In this document: piece after piece, positions 56,067 to 64,000 of the stretch
Layout: each line of letters opens with the position of its first letter
Numbering within the stretch: the first letter of the stretch is position 1
Assembly (NCBI RefSeq): GCF_000631985.1
Contig: NZ_JFYN01000009.1
Coordinates: 1 to 64,000, forward strand
Direction of reading: 5' to 3'
Length of the DNA stretch: 64,000 nt
Origin: Pseudomonas sp. RIT288
GTDB taxonomy: Bacteria; Pseudomonadota; Gammaproteobacteria; Pseudomonadales; Pseudomonadaceae
Program-made: the position numbers and the translations under genes
The notes under the pieces: generated by a model
Seen by the model: the letters and a program-made list of their open reading frames with translations, nothing else
Databases searched by the model: none
What the model was told of the DNA's origin: nothing

Positions 56067-57161
56067 TTAAAGAACTGCTTTCGGGTAGGAACCCAGCACT
56101 TTGAGTGCTACTGCTTCCTGACTGATCTTTTCCAGCACACCCTTGATCAGCGGATCACGGTGGTGGCCGACGAAGTCGATGAAGAACACGTAGGTCCATT
56201 TGCCGCTGCGCGACGGACGGGTTTCGATCCGGGTCAGGTCGATCCCGTTGTCATGGAACGGCACCAGCAGTTCATGCAGCGCGCCAGGCTTGTTGCTCAT
56301 CGAGACGATGATCGAAGTCTTGTCGTCGCCGGTCGGCGGCACTTCCTGATTACCAATCATCAGGAAGCGCGTCGAGTTGTCCGGACGATCTTCGATCTTC
56401 TCGGCCAGACGCGTCAGGCCATACAAGCCTGCAGCCATGTCGCCGGCAATCGCCGCCGAGTTCCACTCACCCTTGACCCGCTTGGCCGCTTCGGCGTTGC
56501 TCGACACCGCCACGCGCTCGACATTCGGATAATGCGCATCCAGCCACTTGCGGCACTGGGCCAGCGACTGGGCGTGGGAGTAGATGCGGCTGATGCTGTC
56601 GGTCTTGGTATTTTCACCGACCAACAGGTGATGGTGGATGCGCAGCTCGACTTCGCCGCAGATCACCATGTCGTGTTCGAGGAAGCTGTCGAGGGTGTGG
56701 TTGACCGCGCCTTCGGTGGAGTTCTCCACCGGCACCACGCCAAAGTTCACCGCACCCGCCGCGACTTCACGGAACACTTCGTCGATTGCCGCCATCGGCT
56801 TGCTGATCACCGCGTGACCGAAGTGCTTCATGGCCGCCGCTTGGGTGAAGGTGCCCTCAGGGCCGAGGTAAGCCACTTTCAACGGCTGCTCAAGCGCCAG
56901 GCACGAGGACATGATTTCGCGGAACAACCGCGCCATCTCTTCGTTGCCCAGCGGCCCCTGATTGCGCTCCATCACGCGCTTGAGCACCTGAGCTTCACGC
57001 TCGGGACGATAGAACACCGGCACTTCGCCTTCGGCCAGCGAGGCCATCTTTACTCGCGCGACTTCCTGGGCGCACCGCGCACGCTCACTGATCAGCTCCA
57101 GGACCTTGCTGTCCAGAGCGTCGATGCGAACGCGCAGTGCCTTGAGTTCTTGCTCGGACAT
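56067..57161 (-). CDS. pheA: Chorismate mutase / prephenate dehydratase
   Basis: 364 residues. Order: an AroQ-type chorismate mutase (1-90, LRVRIDALDSKVLELISERA); prephenate dehydratase (VAYLGPEGTFTQAA, ENSTEGAVNHTLDSF); and an ACT regulatory domain (SNKPGALHELLVPF, RIETRPSRSGKWTYVFF) for phenylalanine feedback. Its ATG overlaps the serC stop (TGATG). Confidence 0.96.
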   Translation of the reverse strand: MSEQELKALRVRIDALDSKVLELISERARCAQEVARVKMASLAEGEVPVFYRPEREAQVLKRVMERNQGPLGNEEMARLFREIMSSCLALEQPLKVAYLGPEGTFTQAAAMKHFGHAVISKPMAAIDEVFREVAAGAVNFGVVPVENSTEGAVNHTLDSFLEHDMVICGEVELRIHHHLLVGENTKTDSISRIYSHAQSLAQCRKWLDAHYPNVERVAVSSNAEAAKRVKGEWNSAAIAGDMAAGLYGLTRLAEKIEDRPDNSTRFLMIGNQEVPPTGDDKTSIIVSMSNKPGALHELLVPFHDNGIDLTRIETRPSRSGKWTYVFFIDFVGHHRDPLIKGVLEKISQEAVALKVLGSYPKAVL

Positions 57162-58246
57162 CAGCCGTGTTCCTTCTCGAATTCAGCCATGTACGCCACC
57201 AGCGCGTTGACGGCGTTGATGTCGACGGCGTTGTAGATGGAGGCGCGCATGCCGCCCACGGAGCGGTGGCCCTTGAGGTTGAGCAGGCCGCGTTCGTCGG
57301 CACCGGCGAGGAACGGCTTGTCCAGGCGATCGTCAGCCAGACGGAATGGCACGTTCATCCACGAGCGGTCCGACTTGTTGATCGGGTTGCTGTAGAGACC
57401 GCTGGCGTCGATGAAGTCGTACAGCGTGCGCTGCTTGACGTCATTGAGTCTGGCGATCGCTTCAACGCCGCCCTGCTCTTTCAGCCACTGGAACACCAGA
57501 CCGGACAAGTACCAGGCCAGGGTCGGCGGGGTGTTGTACATCGAACCGTTATCGGCCGCGACCTTGTAGTCGAGCATGGTCGGGCACAGCGCACGAGCCT
57601 TGCCCAGCAAGTCTTCGCGGATGATGTTGACGACGATGCCGCTCGGGCCGATGTTCTTCTGTGCGCCGGCGTAGATCATGCCGAAACGCGAGATGTCGAC
57701 CGGACGCGAGAGAATATCCGAGGACATGTCGGCGACCAGCGGCACATCACCGGTTTCCGGGATCCACTGGAATTCCAGACCACCGATGGTTTCGTTCGGC
57801 GCGTAGTGAACGTAAGCGGCGTCTTTCGACAGGTTCCACTCGTTCTGCCCGGGAATGGCGAAATAGTCGTAAGGCTTGGCGGTGGCGGCAACGTTGACGT
57901 GGCCGTAGCGCGAGGCTTCTTCGATGGCTTTCTGCGACCAGATACCGGTGTCGATATAGTCGGCGCTGCCGTTTTCCGGCAACAGGTTCAGCGGGATCTG
58001 CGCAAACTGCTGGCTGGCGCCCCCCTGCAGGAACAGCACTTTATAGTTCGACGGGATATTCAGCAGGTCACGCAGGTCCTGCTCGGCCTGGGTGGCAATG
58101 GACACGAACTCATCGCTGCGATGACTCATTTCCATGACCGACAAACCCTTGCCGTGCCAATCAAGGAGTTCCCCCTGGGCACGTTGCAGGACAGCTTCAG
58201 GAAGCGCCGCAGGACCGGCACAGAAGTTATAGGCTCGCTTGCTCAC
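57161..58246 (-). CDS. serC: Phosphoserine aminotransferase
   Basis: 361 residues from the GTG at 58246, which gives the usual N-terminus SKRAYNFCAGPAALPEAVL. The PLP lysine is in IYAGAQKNIGPSGIVVNI. It makes phosphoserine from phosphohydroxypyruvate. It is the first gene of the serC-pheA-hisC-tyrA/aroA-cmk-rpsA series. Confidence 0.95.
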   Translation of the reverse strand: MSKRAYNFCAGPAALPEAVLQRAQGELLDWHGKGLSVMEMSHRSDEFVSIATQAEQDLRDLLNIPSNYKVLFLQGGASQQFAQIPLNLLPENGSADYIDTGIWSQKAIEEASRYGHVNVAATAKPYDYFAIPGQNEWNLSKDAAYVHYAPNETIGGLEFQWIPETGDVPLVADMSSDILSRPVDISRFGMIYAGAQKNIGPSGIVVNIIREDLLGKARALCPTMLDYKVAADNGSMYNTPPTLAWYLSGLVFQWLKEQGGVEAIARLNDVKQRTLYDFIDASGLYSNPINKSDRSWMNVPFRLADDRLDKPFLAGADERGLLNLKGHRSVGGMRASIYNAVDINAVNALVAYMAEFEKEHG

Positions 58247-58328
58247 ATCCAATCTCGCTCTGACTTGGTGATACACAAAAAATCTGTAAATCGGTGATTC
58301 TGCACATCGAAATCTGTACATCGCCCCA

Positions 58329-58415
58329 TGTAGGAGCTGCCGGAGACTGCGATCTTTTGATCCTGCCTTGTCCAATCAAGATCAAAAGATCGCAGCCTCC
58401 GGCAGCTAATACAGG
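58329..58415. repeat. REP pair 9 (GATCGCAGCC family)
   Basis: Inverted elements TGTAGGAGCTGCCGGAGACTG.. and ..GATCGCAGCCTCCGGCAGCT between serC and gyrA; it is the first REP element to the right of the O-antigen locus. Confidence 0.9.
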
Positions 58416-58442
58416 GATCATGTTTCATACCGGACAAATAAC

Positions 58443-58470
58443 AAGGGGGCGAATTTTCATCCGCCCCCTC
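58443..58470 (-). terminator. Rho-independent terminator after gyrA
   Basis: GGGGGCG / CGCCCCC stem (58445-58451 with 58462-58468) about ten bases past the gyrA stop, followed on the minus strand by TTGTTATTTG. Confidence 0.8.
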
Positions 58471-58480
58471 GATTGTCCGC

Positions 58481-61135
58481 TTATTCCTGCGGCTCTTCGT
58501 CAGCTGCGGCGTCGAGTTGCTGGTCCTCGGCAACGTCGTCGATCACGACATCACCGTCGAACTCGACACCCTCTTCACCTTCAAGCTCTTCGCCTTCGAC
58601 TTCCGACGGCTCTTGAACCCGCTCCAGACCGACCAGGGTTTCATCCTTGGCCAGTTTGATCAGGGTCACGCCCTGGGTGTTACGACCCAGGCTCGACACT
58701 TCGTCGACACGGGTACGCACCAGAGTGCCCTGATCGGAGATCAGCATGATTTCTTCGCCGTCGAGCACCTGAACCGCACCGACCAGACGGCCGTTACGCT
58801 CGTTGCTGACCATGGCGATCACGCCCTGACCGCCACGCTTGTACTCAGGGAACTCGGTGATCGCGGTGCGCTTGCCGTAACCACGCTCGGAAGCGGTGAG
58901 GATCTGGCTGCCTTCTTCCGGGATCAGCATCGAAATCAGCTTCTGCCCTTCCGGCAGACGCATGCCGCGTACACCACGAGCGGTACGACCCATGGCGCGC
59001 ACGTCGGATTCCTTGAAGCGCGTCACTTTGCCGCCATCGGAGAACAGCATCACTTCGCGCTCGCCATCGGTAATGGCCGCGGAAATCAGCACGTCGCCTT
59101 CGTCCAGCTCCAGCGCGATCAGACCGACGCTGCGCTGACGACTGAAGGATTCCAGCGGGGTCTTCTTCACGGTGCCGTTGGCGGTCGCCATGAAGATGTA
59201 GTGACCTTCGGTGTATTCCTCGACCGGCAGCATGGTGGTGATGTATTCACCGTCATCCAGCGGCAGCAGGTTGACCAGCGGACGACCACGGGCGGCGCGG
59301 GATGCTTCCGGAATTTCGTAAGTCTTGAGCCAGTACACCTTGCCCTTGCTGGAGAACAGCAGCAGCGTGGTGTGACTGTTGGCTACCAGCAGGTGAGCGA
59401 TGTAGTCCTCATCCTTGACGCCGGTCGCCGATTTGCCTTTGCCGCCACGACGCTGAGCCTGGTACGCAGCCAGTGGCTGAGTCTTGGCGTAGCCACCGTG
59501 GGAGATGGTCACGACGCGCTCTTCTTCCGGGATCATGTCGCCCAGGGTCAGGTCGAGACGCGCATCGAGAATCTCGGTGCGACGCACGTCGCCGTATTCG
59601 GCACGGATCACTTCCAGCTCTTCGCGGATCACTTCCATCAGGCGCACGGCGCTGTTGAGGATGCGGATCAGCTCGCCGATCTGGTTGAGGATCTCTTGAT
59701 ACTCGGCCAGCAGCTTCTCGTGCTCCAGACCGGTCAGACGGTGCAGACGCAGTTCCAGAATGGCTTGCGCCTGCTCTGGCGACAGGAAGTACTTGCCTTC
59801 ACGCAGACCGTATTGCGGATCGAGGTTTTCCGGACGGCACGAATCGGCGCCGGCACGTTCAACCATCGCCACCACCGCCGAGGATTCCCAAGGGGTGCTG
59901 ACCAGCGCTTCCTTGGCTTCCGACGGGGTCGGCGACGCCTTGATCAGGGCGATCACCGGGTCGATGTTCGACAGGGCAACGGCCTGACCTTCGAGGATGT
60001 GACCACGCTCGCGGGCCTTGCGCAGTTCGAATACGGTACGACGGGTGACCACTTCACGACGGTGACGGACGAAAGCTTCCAGCAGATCCTTGAGATTCAG
60101 AATCCGCGGACGGCCATCGATCAGCGCCACAATGTTGATGCCGAATACCGATTGCAGCTGAGTCTGGGCGTAGAGGTTGTTGAGGATCACCTCAGGCACT
60201 TCGCCGCGACGCAGTTCGATTACGACGCGCATACCGTCCTTGTCGGACTCGTCGCGCAGCTCGGTGATGCCTTCAAGCTTCTTCTCTTTGACCAGCTCGG
60301 CGATCTTCTCGATCAGACGCGCCTTGTTCAGCTGGTACGGCAGCTCGGTGATGACGATCTGCTGACGGCCACCGACCTTGTCGATGTCTTCGATGATCGA
60401 ACGGGCACGCATGTAAATGCGGCCGCGACCCGTGCGGTAGGCTTCGATGATGCCGGCACGACCGTTGATGATCGCGGCCGTCGGGAAGTCCGGACCGGGG
60501 ATGTATTGCATCAGCTCATCGACGGTCAGCTCGGGGTTGTCGATGAGGGCCAGGCAACCATCGATGACTTCACCGAGGTTGTGCGGCGGAATGTTGGTCG
60601 CCATGCCCACGGCGATACCGCTGGAACCGTTGACCAGCAGGTTGGGGATGCGTGTCGGCATCACCGCCGGGATCATTTCGGTGCCGTCGTAGTTCGGCAC
60701 CCAATCCACGGTTTCCTTGTGCAAGTCGGCCAGCAGCTCGTGCGCCAGCTTGGTCATGCGCACTTCGGTGTATCGCATGGCTGCGGCGTTGTCGCCGTCC
60801 ACCGAACCGAAGTTGCCTTGACCGTCAACCAGCAGGTAGCGCAGGGAGAAAGGCTGAGCCATGCGGACGATGGTGTCGTACACCGCCGTATCACCGTGCG
60901 GGTGATACTTACCGATCACGTCACCGACAACACGGGCAGATTTCTTGTACGGCTTGTTGAAGTCGTTGCCCAGCTCGCTCATCGCGAACAGTACGCGACG
61001 GTGCACGGGCTTGAGGCCATCGCGCGCATCCGGCAGTGCACGGCCGACGATTACGCTCATCGCGTAGTCGAGGTAGGACTGTTTCAGCTCGTCTTCGATA
61101 TTGACCGGGAGGATTTCTTTGGCCAGTTCGCCCAT
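58481..61135 (-). CDS. gyrA: DNA gyrase subunit A
   Basis: 884 residues from the ATG at 61135. Winged-helix and tower region with the catalytic tyrosine in [13 protein letters not shown]; the C-terminal beta-pinwheel contains the GyrA box [10 protein letters not shown]; acidic tail. In the quinolone-resistance region the residues are Thr83 and Asp87 (GDTAVYD), the susceptible form for Pseudomonas. It cuts and rejoins DNA in the GyrA2B2 supercoiling enzyme. Confidence 0.97.
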   Translation of the reverse strand: MGELAKEILPVNIEDELKQSYLDYAMSVIVGRALPDARDGLKPVHRRVLFAMSELGNDFNKPYKKSARVVGDVIGKYHPHGDTAVYDTIVRMAQPFSLRYLLVDGQGNFGSVDGDNAAAMRYTEVRMTKLAHELLADLHKETVDWVPNYDGTEMIPAVMPTRIPNLLVNGSSGIAVGMATNIPPHNLGEVIDGCLALIDNPELTVDELMQYIPGPDFPTAAIINGRAGIIEAYRTGRGRIYMRARSIIEDIDKVGGRQQIVITELPYQLNKARLIEKIAELVKEKKLEGITELRDESDKDGMRVVIELRRGEVPEVILNNLYAQTQLQSVFGINIVALIDGRPRILNLKDLLEAFVRHRREVVTRRTVFELRKARERGHILEGQAVALSNIDPVIALIKASPTPSEAKEALVSTPWESSAVVAMVERAGADSCRPENLDPQYGLREGKYFLSPEQAQAILELRLHRLTGLEHEKLLAEYQEILNQIGELIRILNSAVRLMEVIREELEVIRAEYGDVRRTEILDARLDLTLGDMIPEEERVVTISHGGYAKTQPLAAYQAQRRGGKGKSATGVKDEDYIAHLLVANSHTTLLLFSSKGKVYWLKTYEIPEASRAARGRPLVNLLPLDDGEYITTMLPVEEYTEGHYIFMATANGTVKKTPLESFSRQRSVGLIALELDEGDVLISAAITDGEREVMLFSDGGKVTRFKESDVRAMGRTARGVRGMRLPEGQKLISMLIPEEGSQILTASERGYGKRTAITEFPEYKRGGQGVIAMVSNERNGRLVGAVQVLDGEEIMLISDQGTLVRTRVDEVSSLGRNTQGVTLIKLAKDETLVGLERVQEPSEVEGEELEGEEGVEFDGDVVIDDVAEDQQLDAAADEEPQE

Positions 61136-61560
61136 GAGAAGCCTGATTCCTTTTTCTGGTGAAACTTCGTCATGTCCATATGGGATGAACGAAGCTCGTC
61201 GGGGCAGGCTGAGTGCCATGCGCCGACTTACGACAAATCAACAAATTGAACCGTGGATTTGCGCAGTAAAGACAGCTCCGTGAAGCTGCCTCGGAAAACG
61301 CCGGATGTTATCACAAGAGCCGCCACGCACCTATCCCCCAGATGCGCATGGAGCATAGTTAGTTGACCGATGACAGGCGCAAAGGGGACGAGAGAGGCTC
61401 AGAGCTTCTTTGAATGCAGATTTGAGGTCAGGTTTGGGGATGTTTATTGACTTTCAGGCCCCCTTCGCGAGCAGGCTCGCTCCCACATTGTTCTGTGGTG
61501 ATCACAAAATCTGTGGGAGCGAGCCTGCTCGCGAAGAGGACGACGCCGACATCAAGCCAA
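61136..61560. other. Intergenic region upstream of gyrA
   Basis: 425 bp without a gene. The half next to gyrA should hold its promoter, which I cannot place exactly. The half next to mtnA contains REP pair 10. Confidence 0.6.
61463..61536. repeat. REP pair 10 (CGCGAGCAGGCT family)
   Basis: Inverted CTTCGCGAGCAGGCTCGCTC elements with CCCACA inner ends, between gyrA and mtnA, ending 24 bp from the mtnA stop. Confidence 0.92.
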
Positions 61561-62637
61561 TCAATGCAGGCGTTTGCGGCACATCAACTGGGCCATTTTC
61601 GCCGTATCCGGACGTTCGACGATGCCCTTTTCAGTGACGATCGCGTCGATCAGATCCGCCGGCGTCACGTCGAACACCGGGTTGAATGCCTCGACGTCCG
61701 CCCCCACGCGCTTGCCGCCCACCTCCAGCAACTCGGCGCCGTCACGCTCCTCGATCGGGATTTCGTCGCCGCTGGCCAGAGTCATGTCGATGGTCGAACT
61801 CGGCGCCACCACCATGAAACGCACGCCGTGGTGCATGGCATTGACCGCCAGTTGATAGGTGCCGATCTTGTTCGCCACATCGCCATTGGCGGTGATGCGG
61901 TCAGCGCCGACGATCACCCAGGTCACACCTTTGGTTTTCATGATGTGCGCGGCCGCCGAGTCGGCATTCAGCGTCACCGGAATACCTTCGTTCGCCAGCT
62001 CCCAGGCCGTCAGGCGTGAGCCCTGCAGCCATGGCCGGGTTTCATCGGCATAAACCCGCTCGACCATGCCTTCCAGATAGGCCGCACGAATCACCCCCAG
62101 CGCCGTACCGAAACCGCCGGTAGCCAAAGCGCCGGTGTTGCAGTGGGTCAGGATTGCCTGGGCATTGCCCTGATGCTTGCGGATCAGATCGACACCGAGC
62201 TGAGCCATGGTCAGGTTGGCTTCGCGGTCGCTCTCATGAATGGCAATGGCTTCGGCTTCCAGCGCCACCAGCGGATCGGCATTGTCCTTCAGGCGATCGA
62301 GCCGATCGTGCATGCGATTCAGCGCCCAGAACAGGTTGACCGCCGTCGGCCGCGAGTCGGCCAGCAGAGCGAAATCCTCTTCCAGCGCCGCGTACCAGTC
62401 GCCGCCTTCGGCCACGCGGGCGCGGGCCGCCAGCACAATGCCATAGGCCGCGCTGATGCCGATCGCCGGCGCGCCACGCACCACCATCGAACGAATGGCT
62501 TCAGCTACACCGGCAGCGCTGGTGTAGGCAATCCAGGTTTCCTCGAACGGCAAAATACGCTGATCCAGCAGGTGGAGCGCGCCATCTCGCCAATCGATGG
62601 CCTTTACTTTCTCCGCAGCCAACAGTCGATCGCGCAT
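61561..62637 (-). CDS. mtnA: Methylthioribose-1-phosphate isomerase
   Basis: 358 residues from the ATG at 62637. The catalytic Cys is in [19 protein letters not shown] and the Asp in [20 protein letters not shown]. It converts methylthioribose-1-P to methylthioribulose-1-P in methionine salvage. It is divergent from the methylthioadenosine deaminase gene, with 108 bp between. Confidence 0.95.
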   Translation of the reverse strand: MRDRLLAAEKVKAIDWRDGALHLLDQRILPFEETWIAYTSAAGVAEAIRSMVVRGAPAIGISAAYGIVLAARARVAEGGDWYAALEEDFALLADSRPTAVNLFWALNRMHDRLDRLKDNADPLVALEAEAIAIHESDREANLTMAQLGVDLIRKHQGNAQAILTHCNTGALATGGFGTALGVIRAAYLEGMVERVYADETRPWLQGSRLTAWELANEGIPVTLNADSAAAHIMKTKGVTWVIVGADRITANGDVANKIGTYQLAVNAMHHGVRFMVVAPSSTIDMTLASGDEIPIEERDGAELLEVGGKRVGADVEAFNPVFDVTPADLIDAIVTEKGIVERPDTAKMAQLMCRKRLH

Positions 62638-62745
62638 CCCTCACCCCGCACTCATGAACAAAAGCCGCCGATTATAGCGATCCCCCCGCGAAGACGCTCG
62701 GGTATACTTCGCCATCCTTTACAAAAGCACTGGAACCGACCCTCG

Positions 62746-64000
62746 ATGCCGAAACCTGCCATTGCGCTCGACTTATTATTGCTGCCGACCTGGCTGGTAC
62801 CCGTCGAACCTGCAGGCGTTGTGCTCAAGGAGCATGGCCTGGGCATTCGCGACGGTCGCATCGTGTTTATCGGCCCGCGCGCCGAAGCATTGAAGTGTAA
62901 CGCCACTGAAGTCCGCGAATTGCCGGACGTACTGCTCGGCCCGGGCCTGATCAACGCTCACGGGCATGCGGCGATGACCCTGTTCCGTGGCCTGGCCGAC
63001 GACCTGCCACTGATGACCTGGCTGGAAAACCACATCTGGCCGGCCGAAGCCAAATGGGTCGATGAGGATTTCGTCCGTGATGGCACTGACCTGGCGATTG
63101 CCGAGCAGATCAAGGGTGGCATCAGCTGTTTCTCGGACATGTACTTCTTCCCGAAAGTCGCCAGTGAGCGCGTGCACAACAGCGGCATTCGCGCGCAGAT
63201 CGCGATTCCGATCCTCGATTTCCCGATTCCTGGCGCCGCCAGTGCCGATGAGGCCATTCGTCAGGGCGTCGAGCTGTTCGGCGATCTGAAGCATCACGAA
63301 CGGATCAAGATCACCTTCGGCCCACATGCACCCTACACCGTGGGCGACGAGAACCTGGAAAAAATCCGCGTGATCGCCGAAGAGCTGGACGCGTCGATCC
63401 ACATGCACGTCCACGAGACCGCCTTCGAAGTCCAGCAATCGCTGGAGCATCGCGGCGAGCGGCCATTGGCCCGCCTCGGTCGTCTCGGCCTGCTCGGCCC
63501 GCGCTTCCAGGCGGTACACATGACCCAGATCAGCGATGACGATCTGGCATTGCTGGTAGAAAGCAACACCAGCGTGATCCACTGCCCGGAATCGAACCTG
63601 AAGCTGGCCAGCGGTTTCTGCCCGGTGGAGCGCCTGTGGCAGGCTGGCGTGAACGTTGCCGTCGGCACCGATGGCGCAGCGAGCAACAACGACCTCGACC
63701 TGCTCGGCGAAACCCGCACCGCCGCGCTGCTGGCCAAAGCCGTCGCCGGTTCGGCCACCGCGCTGGACGCCCATCGTGCGCTGCGCATGGCCACGCTCAA
63801 TGGCGCACGGGCCCTGGGCATCGAGGCGCAAGTCGGTTCGCTGGAGATCGGCAAGGCTGCGGACATCGTCGCGTTCGACCTGTCCGGGCTGGCCCAGCAA
63901 CCGGTCTATGACCCAGTGTCGCAGCTTATATATGCCACCGGCCGCGACTGCGTGAAACACCTGTGGGTCGCCGGCAAACAATTACTCGACGACCGGCGCC
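62746..64000 (+). CDS. mtaD: 5-methylthioadenosine/S-adenosylhomocysteine deaminase, 3' end cut by window
   Basis: The reading frame from the ATG at 62746 stays open to the right edge (418 codons visible). It begins [20 protein letters not shown]. Amidohydrolase metal ligands: HGH in [12 protein letters not shown], His in [16 protein letters not shown] and Asp in [14 protein letters not shown]. In P. aeruginosa the gene in this position next to mtnA deaminates methylthioadenosine to methylthioinosine, and the context here is the same. The family is also annotated as TRZ/ATZ hydrolase. Confidence 0.9.
   Translation, partial: MPKPAIALDLLLLPTWLVPVEPAGVVLKEHGLGIRDGRIVFIGPRAEALKCNATEVRELPDVLLGPGLINAHGHAAMTLFRGLADDLPLMTWLENHIWPAEAKWVDEDFVRDGTDLAIAEQIKGGISCFSDMYFFPKVASERVHNSGIRAQIAIPILDFPIPGAASADEAIRQGVELFGDLKHHERIKITFGPHAPYTVGDENLEKIRVIAEELDASIHMHVHETAFEVQQSLEHRGERPLARLGRLGLLGPRFQAVHMTQISDDDLALLVESNTSVIHCPESNLKLASGFCPVERLWQAGVNVAVGTDGAASNNDLDLLGETRTAALLAKAVAGSATALDAHRALRMATLNGARALGIEAQVGSLEIGKAADIVAFDLSGLAQQPVYDPVSQLIYATGRDCVKHLWVAGKQLLDDRR

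Noticed and set aside
58517..61162. 881-codon plus-strand open frame
   Set aside because: Antisense to gyrA; no recognisable motif.
62776..63981. 401-codon minus-strand open frame
   Set aside because: It is antisense to the deaminase gene, whose metal-binding motifs are clear; the antisense frame shows no domain and is rich in His, Gln and Arg as expected for GC-rich shadow frames.

Overview
The window is a stretch of a Pseudomonas chromosome, most likely of the P. fluorescens group. The evidence is the Pseudomonas-type gene order gyrA-serC-pheA-hisC-tyrA/aroA-cmk-rpsA-ihfB followed by an O-antigen locus closed by wbpM and comEA. It also has a fused tyrA-aroA gene, a kdpFABCDE operon and many paired REP palindromes of two families typical of fluorescent pseudomonads. 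No rRNA, tRNA or CRISPR was seen. All assignments come from reading the sequence and from remembered family features; no database search was run.

Layout. 1-2.3 kb is an accessory segment: a gene for a repetitive ETKPAKAAA protein cut by the window edge, an MFS transporter and a broken recombinase-like gene. It ends abruptly inside greB, of which only the 3' two thirds remain (2287-2616). 2.6-11.8 kb is ordinary chromosome: DoxX, an MltF-like lytic transglycosylase, TatD, a chemotaxis receptor, a DUF962/Mpo1-like membrane protein, a thioesterase, a CHAD protein, a small lipoprotein and a patatin-like phospholipase. 11.9-20 kb is the potassium-uptake operon kdpFABCDE, all on the minus strand, with REP pairs inserted between B/C and C/D. 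20.4-25.5 kb holds an ethanolamine-type permease, a DUF2897 protein, a TetR regulator convergent with an SDR-KAS II operon, and comEA.

25.6-48.8 kb is the O-antigen locus. One long, mostly overlapping minus-strand gene series runs rmlB-rmlD-rmlA, a GT2 glycosyltransferase, a wbpK/V-like reductase, wbpL, a second GT2, wzm, wzt, a sulfotransferase/coiled-coil protein, two RgpF-like rhamnan-synthesis paralogs, an AlgI-like and AlgJ/X-like acetylation pair and a sugar epimerase. wbpM follows. A plus-strand pair, cysC and an FAD/NAD(P) oxidoreductase, sits between the epimerase and wbpM. There is no wzx, wzy or wzz, so the polymer is probably finished in the cytoplasm and exported by Wzm/Wzt. The locus appears to make a rhamnose-rich, O-acetylated glycan. 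The most interesting inference is that the glycan may be sulfated, perhaps at the chain end. CysC can make the sulfate donor PAPS, and the sulfotransferase carries a long C-terminal coiled coil, is translationally coupled to wzt and could act as a chain-terminating ruler like WbdD.

48.9-64 kb is core housekeeping: a LapA-domain protein, ihfB, a lipoprotein, rpsA, cmk, tyrA-aroA, hisC, pheA, serC, gyrA, then mtnA divergent from a methylthioadenosine deaminase gene that runs off the right edge.
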